Part shown: in pieces, positions 11,219-23,100 of the stretch
How the letters are laid out: each line of letters begins with the position of its first letter
Numbering within the stretch: the first letter of the stretch is position 1
Origin: Adineta vaga
Lineage: Eukaryota; Rotifera
Assembly (NCBI GenBank): GCA_021613535.1
Contig: CP075492.1
Span: forward strand, 19,096,001-19,160,000
Direction: 5' to 3'
DNA length: 64,000 nucleotides
Notes under the pieces: generated by a model
Told to the model about the DNA's origin: nothing
Database searches by the model: none
Seen by the model: only the letters and a program-made list of their open reading frames with translations
Position numbers and translations under genes: made by a program

Positions 11219-12994
11219 ATGGCATTAACAAATATCAATCGTCAAATCCAAGATCCATTTAATCGTTATAAAATGCCAAAGCTTGTTGTTCAAGTATTTT
11301 TAATTTCAACAAAAACAAAATACTTTTAAAAAACTGATTTTTCTTTAGGTAATAAAAGAACGAAATTCTTTTAAAACAATTTTAGTTAATTTATCAGATA
11401 TTGCCAAAGCTTTACATCGATCACCATTGTGTAAGTCGAATTCTTTTGAACAAAAAAAACAAAACATCATTGTACATTCAAATTCTTCTTTAGATATTGT
11501 CAAATATTTGACTTTGGAATTAAATTCCTCAATGAAAATCAATAAAAAGTCAAATCAATATATCATTAGTGGAAATTATAATCCAGAAATTTTACAAAAT
11601 TTATTAGATGGATTTATTAATCTATTTGTTTTATGTAAAATTTGTGAAAATCCTGAAACAGATTTAGTAAGTTGAGTTTTCGCTTCTCTCAACTAAATGT
11701 CGAGTTCAATCCAATTTGAAAGGACAAACAATTTGTGATTATGTTTCAGAGATGTCCACAGCGGCGCTGCCACTAACGCAGCCGCCACTGCGGCGTGGCA
11801 TCGGTTGCTGAATTTTTTTACCGTCGCGGCGCGGCAGCGATAGCTGCTACAGAAATTCTTTTCGAAGAACACGAAAATTTAAACATAATTTCGATGTCGG
11901 TACATAGTACGCTGAAAGATTTGATGAGTTCGATCGATTAGTGGCCACAGTTTCGGTTTAAATGCCTGAGAGTCTTGAAAAACCAAAGATTCAAAAAAAA
12001 AAACGATCGCAGTAGCTTTTTTTGAAAACCAGCGCGGCGCGGCAGCGGCACATTCTCAGACGCGGTGGATATCTCTGTTATGTTTCTTATTTTAGGATTA
12101 TAATGAAGAAAATTCGAAGGGAATTTCTCAACGATGTTTTGCTTGTGGTAATACAAGTGAAATTAGAATAGAATGTCATGATTTAGTCAAATTTATTTGT
12201 CAAAATTGGTCTGAAGATGATCGAAATAAAAATCAATATAATTGGAATAAAATGATAAATTTAAAAGAAGAAAATGTAAAATATTTAATATTTGTTTTTC
12301 GAAGATGAATTTTTCTCTTTTGTAGAGTATTTTCTTCAGTGATATTTCAATAGATGATGATTGGAATGACGATGATTTATTCTTCAATGATGAACAATTT
12401 CTTTCTTTATTTCAAGTTTGTTTTATTATTAAAATTAATTTTATATTTTAATTAAAGAAATATTTAGAGAAAGAAATTGTTAAATCAATTAAATGATTTG
12501 ATTTCAATTGAAGAATTAATTAACGAAGCGAAAAGATTAAATATTATGGCAAAAGTTCCATATCTTATTGCAAAACATTTATTTACTAAAGAAATTATCA
12601 AAGAAATTGATCAATATGAAATGTTATTTTTACATTTTTGTCAAAATAATAATGAAGGACAATATTCTTTATTAGATGGAATTGCAATGTTTATTTGTTC
12701 CAATGAAGAAATTCATAAAACATTTTCGAATGAAAAACAAATTTCGAAGATTTTTTATAAATTATATGAAAAAGATTTTGTTAATGAAGAAGTTTTTTAT
12801 GATTGGTATGAAAAAGTAAAAGAAAATGTTTGACAAAAAAAGAAAAGCATTTTTATTTCAATGCAATTTCATTTTAGGAGTCCAATCGAACGATTCAGAA
12901 AACAATTGAAACAGATACTCATGAATATGCAAACAAATTTATTCAATGGTTAAGAACAGCTGAAGAAACTGATGATGATGATAATCAATGTTAA
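11219..12994 (+). CDS. eIF5: Eukaryotic translation initiation factor 5-like (eIF5), seven exons
   Basis: Exons are 11219-11293, 11349-11430, 11494-11666, 12096-12275, 12326-12415, 12468-12827 and 12878-12994. All junctions are GT..AG and in phase, giving 358 aa. The N-terminus (NINRQIQDPFNRYKMPK) matches the eIF5 GAP domain and keeps the Arg before YKMP, the expected arginine finger. A zinc-ribbon follows (CKIC plus CFAC), with the hallmark CENPETDL. The C-terminal part is a W2/HEAT domain (ISIEELINEAKRLNIMAKVP, later YANKFIQWLRTAEE) ending in acidic residues. eIF5 stimulates GTP hydrolysis by eIF2 at start-codon selection in the 43S complex. The protein is shorter than human (431 aa) because the linker between zinc ribbon and W2 is brief. 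It is divergent but unbroken. Intron 3 holds a MITE. Confidence 0.88.
11747..12077. mobile_element. 331-bp GC-rich hAT-type MITE in eIF5 intron 3
   Basis: Termini CAGAGATGTCCAC and GTGGATATCTCTG are inverted copies with one mismatch. They are flanked by exact 8-bp duplications TTATGTTT (11739-11746 and 12078-12085). Subterminal GC-rich clusters (GGCGCTGCCAC, GCGGCGCGGCAGCG) differ sharply from the AT-rich host. No transposase ORF is present. The insertion expands intron 3 to 429 bp but leaves the splice sites intact. Confidence 0.88.
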
Positions 12995-13038
12995 AAGAAA
13001 ACTATTTCAATGCCAGTTTCATACGCTGTATTGACTGT

Positions 13039-13089
13039 TGTGTGTGTGGGTGGTTTTGATGAATAAATATATTACATCCACACCCTCAT
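13039..13089. repeat. TGTGGG palindrome TP7
   Basis: A TTGTGTGTGTGGGTGG arm, a spacer with ATATTACAT, then CCACACCCTCA. It sits 45 bp after the eIF5 stop. Confidence 0.75.
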
Positions 13090-13258
13090 ATTCTTAAAAT
13101 AGAGTTTTATATGTAAACAAGAATCTTCCATTTCCGTTATCTTGTTTAAGTTACAATCAAGTTTATTGATTTCTGTGTTAGTATTTCATTTAATCAACTT
13201 AGCACACTCTAGCTCGATTTGTTACGAAGCTGATGATCCTCTAAGGGAAAAGATAGCA

Positions 13259-14333
13259 TCAATATACTATAAATGGGTATACAGGTCTTTGTGCGTACCA
13301 TATGAATGCTGGTGAAAGGTTGAAATAAGTCGAATTAGGTAGAATTCTATTCATTGATTCTAAAGACATATGAATAGTGAGAGTGTAAAAACGTTCTTTG
13401 AAAAAGATACTTACGAACAGCGGAATCTGATCGTATACCATCGAACCATGTCGGACCCTTTACATATGGATTGATGACAAGACAAAGATTTTCCTGCACA
13501 CTACTGTATCGATCGGGCATTTGTCCGCCGCCAGTATCTCTTTGTACATTTAAGGCAACATATTTTAAAATAGTATGGATATCAACATTTGGTGCCATTA
13601 TGTATTGAAGTAAATAGTAAGTATAGAGACTATTTCGACCATTTCTTGCTAATTCATTAGAGATTGCTCCTAGACTACAAGAATAAGCAATGATTGTCGA
13701 CGGTGGTGGGCGTATTGGTGCAAGACCTTGCATTAATCCGAGGGGTTCTCTGTCAAAGAAAGGTCTTAAAGTTATTAAAGGTTGAAAAGGACGACAGCGA
13801 TCAAGAATAACTATTATTGCTCGAGGACTTTTATTAACCATATCCTGAATGAAGTTGTCAATGTTTACCGAAGATTTCTTTACATTATCCGTATTGATTG
13901 ATTCATTATTTGTTGGCATTAAATAAGTATTACCATCATATTGAACAGCTAGTCCAGAAAAATAGAATAATACAATCGAATTTGGTTGAATCGACTGTGT
14001 AAATCTGTTCATCCGTTCTGTCAAATCAAAGGAATCGAGATTAATAGCAGCATGTGTCAAAAACCCGATGGAGCGTAAAATATAAGACATGTCACTTGCA
14101 TCATAGATGCACGAGTTTCTCGGCTGAAGCATGTAATCACTGTTACCAATAACTAATGCTTGTTTTTGAAACATGGTTCGGATTGGTTTGAATGAAAATG
14201 TAGACGAACAAACTGGAACAAACAATAATTTTAAAAGCTTTAATATTATTAAAAAACAAGAATTCGAAGAGTTTCTATTACATTTTTTACTCTTTATACT
14301 CTCTATATGATATTTAAATGCAAAGCTAATCAA
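13259..14333 (-). CDS. Caspase-like (peptidase C14) protein lacking the catalytic His; putative pseudoenzyme
   Basis: Exon 1 is 14333-13415 and exon 2 is 13359-13259, separated by a 55-bp intron (donor GTAAGT, phase 1); 339 aa. From Met 14174 it aligns by eye with the gene at 14803: MFQKQALVIGN, RNSCIYDASDM, ILRSIGF, VLFYFSG, ILDRCRP, PPPSTIIAYSC, PNVDIHTILKYVALNVQ. The paralogue has SGHG and DCCR, where the His and the second Cys form the caspase dyad. This copy has SGLA, so the His is gone, and DRCR, so the presumed nucleophile Cys remains. It should not be an active protease but could be a decoy or regulator. The N-terminal 53 residues before MFQKQ are uncertain; translation may start at 14174. 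It is divergent from its paralogue across about 470 bp. Confidence 0.75.
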
Positions 14334-14802
14334 ATGATTTATGTTGCTATATATTTTTTCAATCTAATACACTAGACGCAAATATTAATTGGCGTTTGTT
14401 TACTCCTTCGCAAAATAACACCCCATGAAAAATATGCGGGGAAAAAACCATCCATATGAAACGATCATTATCAATAAGGAGATAGTCGATTGATTTATGA
14501 CACCATACTTCACTTTTTTTTTCGTTTTTCCCTCGCCATGAAATCAACTAGAGGAAGTAACGGATACATACGCTTATTAATAAATTAAAAATGATATTTT
14601 TTAGAGGGGATCGAAAAATACCAACTATTTTTTGATTGTATCATTAATCATGATGAATGTTTTTTGTTGATGATTCAATAAACATCAATGGCTATTCCAA
14701 GATTGTGCGTCATTTAGAACTATCAATGTAGAGATTAGAATAGTATTAAGAGTTTTCTAATTCATCATTAGTTAGATTGATAATGAAAATGACAACAAAT
14801 CT
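14334..14802. promoter_or_regulatory. Shared divergent upstream region of the caspase-like pair
   Basis: 469 bp lie between two head-to-head paralogues, so both promoters must be here or overlap. No TATA box could be assigned with confidence. It contains a lone copy of the MITE terminal motif AATACACTAGACG near 14370. Confidence 0.4.
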
Positions 14803-15855
14803 ATGTTCTTTCTTTTAGCTTCATTGACGTATTTTGTATTTGTTATTTTTACATTTATCACCATCGGTAAAAGTACTATGTTCCATAAACAAGCTTTGCT
14901 CATTGGTAATGATGGATATTTAGCTGCAGGTAATCGTTTAAAATCCTGTGTATACGATGTCAAGACCATGACCATATCATTACGTTCTATTGGTTTCAAT
15001 GCGACACCTGCAACAGATCTTCATGGCACTGCAATGCAATCACTTACAGGCGGGTTTGCTGAATCTATTCGACCGGGTGCTATCGTTGTTTTTTACTTCT
15101 CTGGTCATGGTCTTCAGTTTAATGGAAACAACTTATTAATACCAATAGATTATCCTAGTTCTGAGCCTCTTGATGCTCAGATTTTACTCAAAAAAATGCA
15201 TAGAAACAAGCCGCGAGTGGTCATTTTTATTCTGGATTGTTGTCGTAGTCGTGATGTTTTTCCATATACAGAGGTGAGAGGTATGCTTTTCGATGGAAGA
15301 CCAAAACTGAGAGATGGTCTCGCGGCTATGGGAGGACCACCATCGACGATTATCGCTTTTTCCTGTGCAGCAGATTCCACATCTTTAGCATCTTCACTAA
15401 CTCGTCCAAACAGCATATACACTCATCATCTACTTAATTATATTACAAGACCAAATGTCGATATTGATATTCTACTCAAATATACTGCTGTAGATGTCCA
15501 ACAAGACTCGGAAAACAAACAACTACCATTTATTTATAGTAATTGTAATGAATCGATTTGTCTCAATAGTAATCCATGGCCCATGATGTCCGTTTGGCCC
15601 GACGTCATTCAGTTTAATCCTTTATTAAGTGAGTGATTGTTTAAATATCATCTCGTAGTTATTTTTCAAGTGTATCTAGTGAAATCGGATCATTATTCAC
15701 ATGGAAAACAGCACGTTACTCATGTTGTCTGGCCTCAAATTAGAAATATCCCATTTTATTACAATAGTTCTTTCGGCTTGACAAATTACCAGTATCCACT
15801 GTTTGGAAATTTCTGGTATAACATGATGATGAGATTTCCTTATCACTATATGTAA
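14803..15855 (+). CDS. Caspase-like cysteine protease (peptidase C14, p20-type) with N-terminal hydrophobic segment
   Basis: Exon 1 is 14803-15628 and exon 2 is 15671-15855, with a 42-bp intron (donor GTGAGT, acceptor TTCAAG, phase 1); 336 aa. Residues 1-25 (FFLLASLTYFVFVIFTFITIG) form a signal peptide or anchor. The caspase p20 pattern follows: KQALLIGNDGY, VVFYFSGHGLQ (His102) and VVIFILDCCRS (Cys147), then GGPPSTIIAFSCA and PNVDIDILLKY. The dyad is intact, so activity is plausible. The spacing resembles metazoan caspase-like and metacaspase-type C14 proteins rather than classical apoptotic caspases. No death-fold domain is seen. If Met at codon 26 is used the hydrophobic segment is lost and the protein is cytosolic. 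The intron position is shared with the pseudoenzyme paralogue, supporting duplication. Confidence 0.8.
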
Positions 15856-15947
15856 CATTGGATCATGCCTGGTCAACAACACAGTTAATTTAATCTAGAA
15901 ATTTGTTAATCATCATTCTTTCTGTCAAAATAAATTCCACTGCGAGA

Positions 15948-15971
15948 TCTTGGGTGTGGGTGTGGGTGTGG
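15948..15971. repeat. Half TGTGGG palindrome TP8
   Basis: Only a left arm is present: ATCTTGGGTGTGGGTGTGGG, followed by a spacer-like GTATAGTATGACTAC. Confidence 0.65.
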
Positions 15972-17117
15972 TATAGTATGACTACAACGCTCATCCTCTG
16001 TATTCGCTGACCCTTTTCTGAAAGAATGATAACAGTGCTCAGTAACACCCGCAAGCTGAACCGAGACTTGACCGGATCCTGGTCCAAGCAGCTCTTATAC
16101 ATAAAACCTTTTTAAAAGTGTTTTTCATCTTTTCACCATTTCAAAGTATCATTAGATCTTTCGTTGAAAGAGAAGAGCAAAAACAATTGCTGTTTGTAAA
16201 TATTCATGGATCTGATCGCTTGATACTTCTCAAAAATGCATTACTCATATTTATTTTCCTTCCTATAAGGCTCTTAAACAAACTTCTAATTGTGTATGGC
16301 CTTTTTTTTCTATTTTCCTTTCAATCATATGAGTGTAATGTGAGAGATTCGCTCATCATAGTAGATCAATTCATAATCGAAGACTTGAAAATTTGCGTGA
16401 CCGTTTCGTTTCCAGTACAGGTTTCATTCTCCTTTTCATTTTCAAGAAACAGAACTTTGTCGGATTCGTTCTTGTTGATCATGACTTAAGTACCTTCGAA
16501 GAAACGTCCAAAGCACGTGAAAGTCATTCAAATCCATATGCTGTAGTATCACTCTCTAAATCAACGTCTAGTCATTCGTCGGCCTCCTTTCGATTTATTT
16601 CCAAAACGAAAAAGTGAATTTACTTTAGTCTTCTTTTCAAAAGACACTGACTTCGTATTACTATAAAAGGATTCCAGTTTCTCGATCTCGATTACTCTTT
16701 TGTCGAACTTTATATGATATATCCGAATTCACATTCGTTAATTAGCTAATTAATTAATAAGTAATCAAGTAAAACCGACGTTAGATGTGGAGTTTCCTGT
16801 CTACGAAAACGCTTCGGTCAACCGTTATAAAAAAATGGTTCTTTGTTTAAAAAATTGATGCGAAAAAAATTTCGGAGAAACAAACACCGAATTCGTGTTC
16901 CTCGACCTCAATTACGAGAAAATTTCAACATTTTTTGATAGAATATGTGAAATTTTCATAAAATCCAAAAAGATTCGTAGAAGATCTATTTGTTTTCAGT
17001 GTAGAATAAATTAAAAAAAAACTAGAACAGGTAAATTTTTTCGAAAATAAATAGTTTTATTTCTTAAAAGCATAAAGTAGAGCATAACTACTGACATGCA
17101 TTGAAAAGAAGAATTTT
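15972..17117. other. No gene supported
   Basis: Overlapping plus ORFs at 16118-16617 show no domain, signal peptide or splice logic. The last 100-200 bp are the 3' flank of the large minus-strand gene. Confidence 0.4.
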
Positions 17118-20100
17118 TCAAGAACATTCACATGTATTTAAAAGAACATTTATAGTCTTCGATCCACCAGTTATAGTAATTATATCTTGGCAATTATCAT
17201 TGTTCAAATCTTTTACAACACTCCAAGACAAACGATGAAAATATTGACTTGAATAAATAATTTGAGTTTGAAATATTCCATTTTTATTTCGAAGAAAACC
17301 ATAGATTTCAAAAGGATCATCTTTAGTAACAATAATATCTAAATAACGATCATTATTTAAATGACCTACAGCAAAGTAATCGAATGGTAGAGTAGAATTC
17401 ATAAGAACTTGTTGATAGAAATGAAAAGAACCATTATTATATCGATAATTTATAAAAGCCGTATTTATCCAATTATAAACTAAAATAGTATCAGATTGAA
17501 AATTACTATTGGAATCACCAGCTATCATTTTGATTCTGGTAAAATAGATAGACATGAAAAATCTTTTATGAAAATGAAAATTTCCATCAATATTTCCAAA
17601 AAATATATGTATATGAAGAGAGTCTTTATCCATAACAGTAATATCTAAATAACTGTCATTATTCAAATCAACAACAGCTAATTGATATGTTATAGTATTG
17701 AATCCTATGAATAAGATAAGCGGTGTTGAAAATGTTCCATCACCATTTCCAAAACAAACATATATACTATCACGAAACAGATAATCACCAATAATATCCA
17801 ACTTATTATCATTATTCAGATCAATTAGAATAGTGTTTCTTGCATTGATAGGTAAAATTAAAAATCGCTTATTTTGTGTTTGAAACGTTCCATCACCATT
17901 CCCAAATACTAAAGTAATATTTGTTACAGAATTTATATGATTATAATATGTTAAAATTAGATCGAATCGATTATCATTATCCAAATCAGCAATGTACATC
18001 CAAGCTATCACGAAAAAATGTTTTGATGAAAATTTGCTCGCTTTTTCAAACGAATTGTTGCCAATTCCTAATAAAACATGTACATCTTCAGTATTACCAC
18101 AATGAAAGATTATATCATTTCGATTATCAGCATTTATATCATAAATAATCATTGTATTTGAACTTATGAATGAACACGATGTATTAATTAATATTTCTTT
18201 ATATTTAAATAGACACAATGGTTCTAAAAAAATATAACTTTATTTATATTTTATATTAATAATTTTTCAATAAATTAACCTGATATAGTCGATGTTACCG
18301 ATATTGTCGTTATTGTTGTTGTTGTTGTTGTATTTAAACTATCAATAGTTGTTACATTTACTGTTGTCAAGTAATCTAGTGAATAAATTTAAAAACTGTA
18401 TATTGATTTGAATAAAATGTGGAAACGTTGGATTTTATTCGAGAGTTATGTCGACTACAAAAAGTGTATGAGATAGAGATGAGTCATTCAGACCATCAAA
18501 ATTATCACGAGAAATCTTTTCGATCGGCCAATTTCAGATCACCTGTTTTGGAATAAATCTACGTTTGTATCTAGCAGAATTATAGTCGTAACTAATCTAT
18601 TGAATCTAGAAGAAATAGATGTATGATTGATACAGATATCAGTAGCATAGATCACCAGTATGAATAGCTAATGAGTTCGACTTTTTATCTTTCGATAGTC
18701 CTCTTAACTGTTAGCGTTAAAAACTGAGTCAATTTATATATATGTTGTCAATAGTGAGAATTTTCTCGATAACTCAGTCTTTTCTTAGCGAATCCTTTTT
18801 ATCTTCGAACTTGATCTAGGTATTGATGAGACTATTCTATGCACAAAATTTCAATTCAATCTAATGTAGTTGTGAAGAGTTATCGTGTTAACAAACGGAC
18901 GAAGTATTTTTATAGAAAAGTTTCGGAACTGATAAAAGATATAAGCTTTTTTAATACTTACTCATTTGTGCATAATATATCGAAAAAAAACTAATACCAA
19001 CTATAATAAATATTAAAATTAGAATTAAATAAATTATCTTTTGAAACCATCGACTACGTGATCTAATCTCATTATTCGAAATAATGTGTCGATTAGTTGT
19101 ATTATTAATCATATCCGATGAATTTTGAATAGAATTTGTTTTTTTTCTTTGTTTATTATGAAGCTTAAATCCAATTCGAATTAATTTTGGACAAATCCAT
19201 TTGAGAACAATTGACAAACCACCTTGAACACCAAGTATAAGAGTAATAATATATAAAAGATTTAATTTTTCAATTTTAGTATAAGAACATATTGATGGTG
19301 AACATTGTTGATAATATAATGAATAATTCTTATCTATTAACCAATTTTCAATAAATAAATGATTGAGAAGTTCACGTATTGTTGTATTCAATGAAAAACG
19401 ACTATTGATTATTTGAAGAGAATTTAAATCTATTTTAGACTTTGTATATTGTTGAATAAGATTAAGACATGATTGATTATAAAAACATTCAAGAGTTGAA
19501 GAAAGAAATGATTCACTTGGTGTACATCCCATTTTCATACCTTGAATAGTTATATTGATCGAAGAATTTCTTTCAATGAAAATTGCTTGAGTTGTACAAT
19601 TTGATGATATTCCACATGAACATTCATCATCATAGATTACAGCTTTTGCAGGGATATAAATTAATGTATCATCTCTCAATTCAACAATATATTCAAAATT
19701 TGTTCCATAAGTTGACATAAAAGCATTTCCATGAAATATACTTCGAGTGAAGAAAAGAAAACGAGAAAATATAATTGGAGCATTGGATTTACTTTGTTCA
19801 GTTAAAATATTGAAATGGTTTTCAAAATGATTTTCAGATAAAAGTTCAACAGTAATTAATAATGATCTTAAAAAATTATCAATTGTATTATTTATTGTTT
19901 GTTGTGAAAGTCGACATAATCCTTGAAGATATTGCAAATGAGCTGAAAGAAATCGACGATAATCTCTTTGTTCATAAAAATTCAAATTGGGAATAAGTCC
20001 ATTGACAAAATCGAGTCGCCATTCTTCCAAAACATATTGACTTGAACAAATCTAATACAAAGATATGTTTATATTTCTTAATACTTTTAGAATTCTATAT

Positions 20101-23100
20101 CTTACTGAATGAAATATTGGTGTAATTGTAACAAAATGATCATATGTCGAGGCTATTACTGAACATTTACATTTTAAATCATCACCATAGAGTTGTTTTA
20201 AATGTTTATAGACAATCAAAGATGGTTTATTAAAACTTTTTGTTGAAATAAATAGCTGAATAATTCCATAAAATATCAAAATACTGATACCAACAGTAAA
20301 TAATATCAAATAAAGACGAGTCGCCAATCGACCATAATGTTTTACTGTAATTCGATCAACATCAGTTCCAAAATTGCGTAATGTAAATATATTTAATTCA
20401 ACTATTACATTACGTAAAAGTTTAATTAAATTCAAAATAATATTTTTTAATTGAACGAAAAAATTATGACGAACTAGAATGAAAATATTTTTTTCATGTA
20501 TTAAAAATATAAATGAATTAAAGTCTCGTAATATATCTTCACAATGTATTTCAATGTTAATAATACTCGAAATGTTATATTTCTATTAATAAATATTTAC
20601 CTTGGCTTCTTTGGTTTGTTTTGCTTTTGAATTTTTTCGAGAATTTCAAAATGATATTAACAAGATGAGGTGTTAAAATACGTAATGAAACGACAATACC
20701 ACCAAGCATCGACACCAATGTTATAATTAATCGAATAAAACTCGTTTTGCGAATTGTTTGAGAATAAGAACAATATAATGGTGCACAAGATTCATAAAAA
20801 ATTTTATATGATAATACAGGATTCCATTTTTCAATCATCAGTTCATTGATGATTCTTGAAAATGATACATTGAAAGGATATCGAGTCACAGTTGGATCAT
20901 AAATGAGAGGTTGGAGATTAAATTGTGATGGAACATCTGAGGGAAACATTTCCATTTTGTTTAAAAAACTCAATAAAATTGGAAAACAATCTGAATCTTC
21001 ATATAAACACTGAAATGTCGAAAATTGAAGTGACTCAATTGCAAGACAACTTTGAATCCAACCAGATATATTATAAATGCGATCAGTATTTCTGTTGTGA
21101 TGATCGAGATTACCTGGGCTATACAAAAATGCTGAACTTTGACAATGTGGATTTATAGCACAGATACATTTGTTCAATGATGAATTAATATCTTCAATTT
21201 CATTTAAAATAAATTGTATCTAGAAATAAAATTATTTTTATTTTATAGAATTTTATCAATTCAAAACTGATATACTTGTACTATTGAATCATTATTTGTT
21301 TCATTGAACATTAGATTCATTTTTACACCGAGTTTATCATCAGAGCTAGTAATTTGCATAGGTCCCATATAAAATTGATCAACTTGCATAATAAGACTTA
21401 CAATATCTTTTAGGAAAATAAAATTATAAACTGTTGAATTATAAAATAGATTAAGAGTTGTATTAAGTTGTTTAGAAAAATCATTTTCATTGATTAGAGA
21501 AGAAGAAATAAAGAATTGATTAAGAAATCGATCAATAGCATCAATAATCGTTTTGTTAGCTAATTGACAAAGATCAGATAAGATTTGAAATTGTGGATAT
21601 GCTTTATTGCGCCAATCATCAAGAGACAAGATACCAGCATTTAACTTTATCATTTCAATCCAACCATTTTGGACAAAACTACTTGAACATATTTGATGAA
21701 AAACTGGAGAAAAATATAGAAAGTTTTTATAAGATATTGTTTTATTTGAACATGGACATCGAAGTGTTGATGCATATATAATTTCTAATGAATTATAAGT
21801 TTTTATTGTAGGATTTGATTCATATTTTATTACTGTTTCACGTTGTAATAATGTGAATAGACAAAGTGCAGATATTGTACCTATAATATTAAAAAAAAAG
21901 AATAACTATTTTCTCAAACACATTCTTAAATTGAATATATTTATATCAAAGAATAAAAATCTTTCAGTACAATCCTTCTGAGATTTAAAATGTGAAACAC
22001 GATAATCCTATACAACTTGTAAATGTGATATAAATAATTTCAAAATTAGTTTTAACTAATTAGTTTTTTTGTCATGGTTTGTGGTGGAGGAGTTCAGGTA
22101 GCGACGGGATTAAGGAGAACTGGAGCGATTTGACCTCTTGTCTTCGAAAATTTTCGATCTTTTCCAAAAAATAAGTTCACATTACGTCGGCTGTGGACTC
22201 AAACAGTGATTTTTAGTCGAAATCATTCACCGCTACCTGAAGGTTGCCGTTCCTCCTTTAAAAATCCTACAAAGGGGAAAAGAGCAAATCCTAGATTCCA
22301 CATCCGTCATTTAATTTAGGAGATAGAACTGCGCTGTTTGCGGAGGGAGATCCAAATTTCTATCCTTATACACTTTAACATTCTGTCTCAGATCGTGTTT
22401 TACAAAAATTTACCAAATAATAAAATTAAATAAACACGAGTAATAATTTTTTGCCGTTTGATGCTATCTTCTGTTCGCTGAAGAATATTTTTGAATAAAT
22501 TTAATTGTTCTATTGATTTCTTTAATTCAAATACTTTTGTAATTTGACTATTGAAATTGTTTGTTTGATTATTTTGATGATTTTTGAATTTAAATAAAAT
22601 CTTAATAAAAAAAGATGAAATTAAACGAAGTATAATCGTAAGACCACCATAAAGACTAATGAATAAAGTTATTGCATAAGATAAATTTGTTCGATGATTT
22701 CTTGTATATGTACATATTGATGGAGAACATTGATTAAAATAGAACGAATAATCAATTTCTAATGACCAATTTTCAATGAAAAATATATTTAAATAATTAG
22801 TTATAGGAATATTTTTATAATTTGATGATAAAATAGAATTATTCAAATTAAAATGTGTCTAAATAAAATAGAGAATTATTGAATCAAAAAATAATATTAT
22901 ACAAACTTGATTTAAATTTGGAAAATAATTTAATAACAATTCAATACATTCAAAACTATAGAAACAATCTAATGTACTTGCAAGAAGTGATTCAAGTGGA
23001 GTACATCCTACAAAGAAACCTTTAACAATTGTAGAATTTATCAATGGTTTCATCTGAGCTCTACGATAAACATGTATAAATTCGTTTGATAATGAAGAGA

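Noticed and set aside
16118-16617. Overlapping plus-strand ORFs of 123 and 74 aa
   Set aside because: No domain, signal peptide, splice sites or codon pattern like nearby genes.
20575-21177. Separate genes for each 2-TM module
   Set aside because: Exon phases and TM1 split across exons tie the modules into one message; kept only as an alternative.
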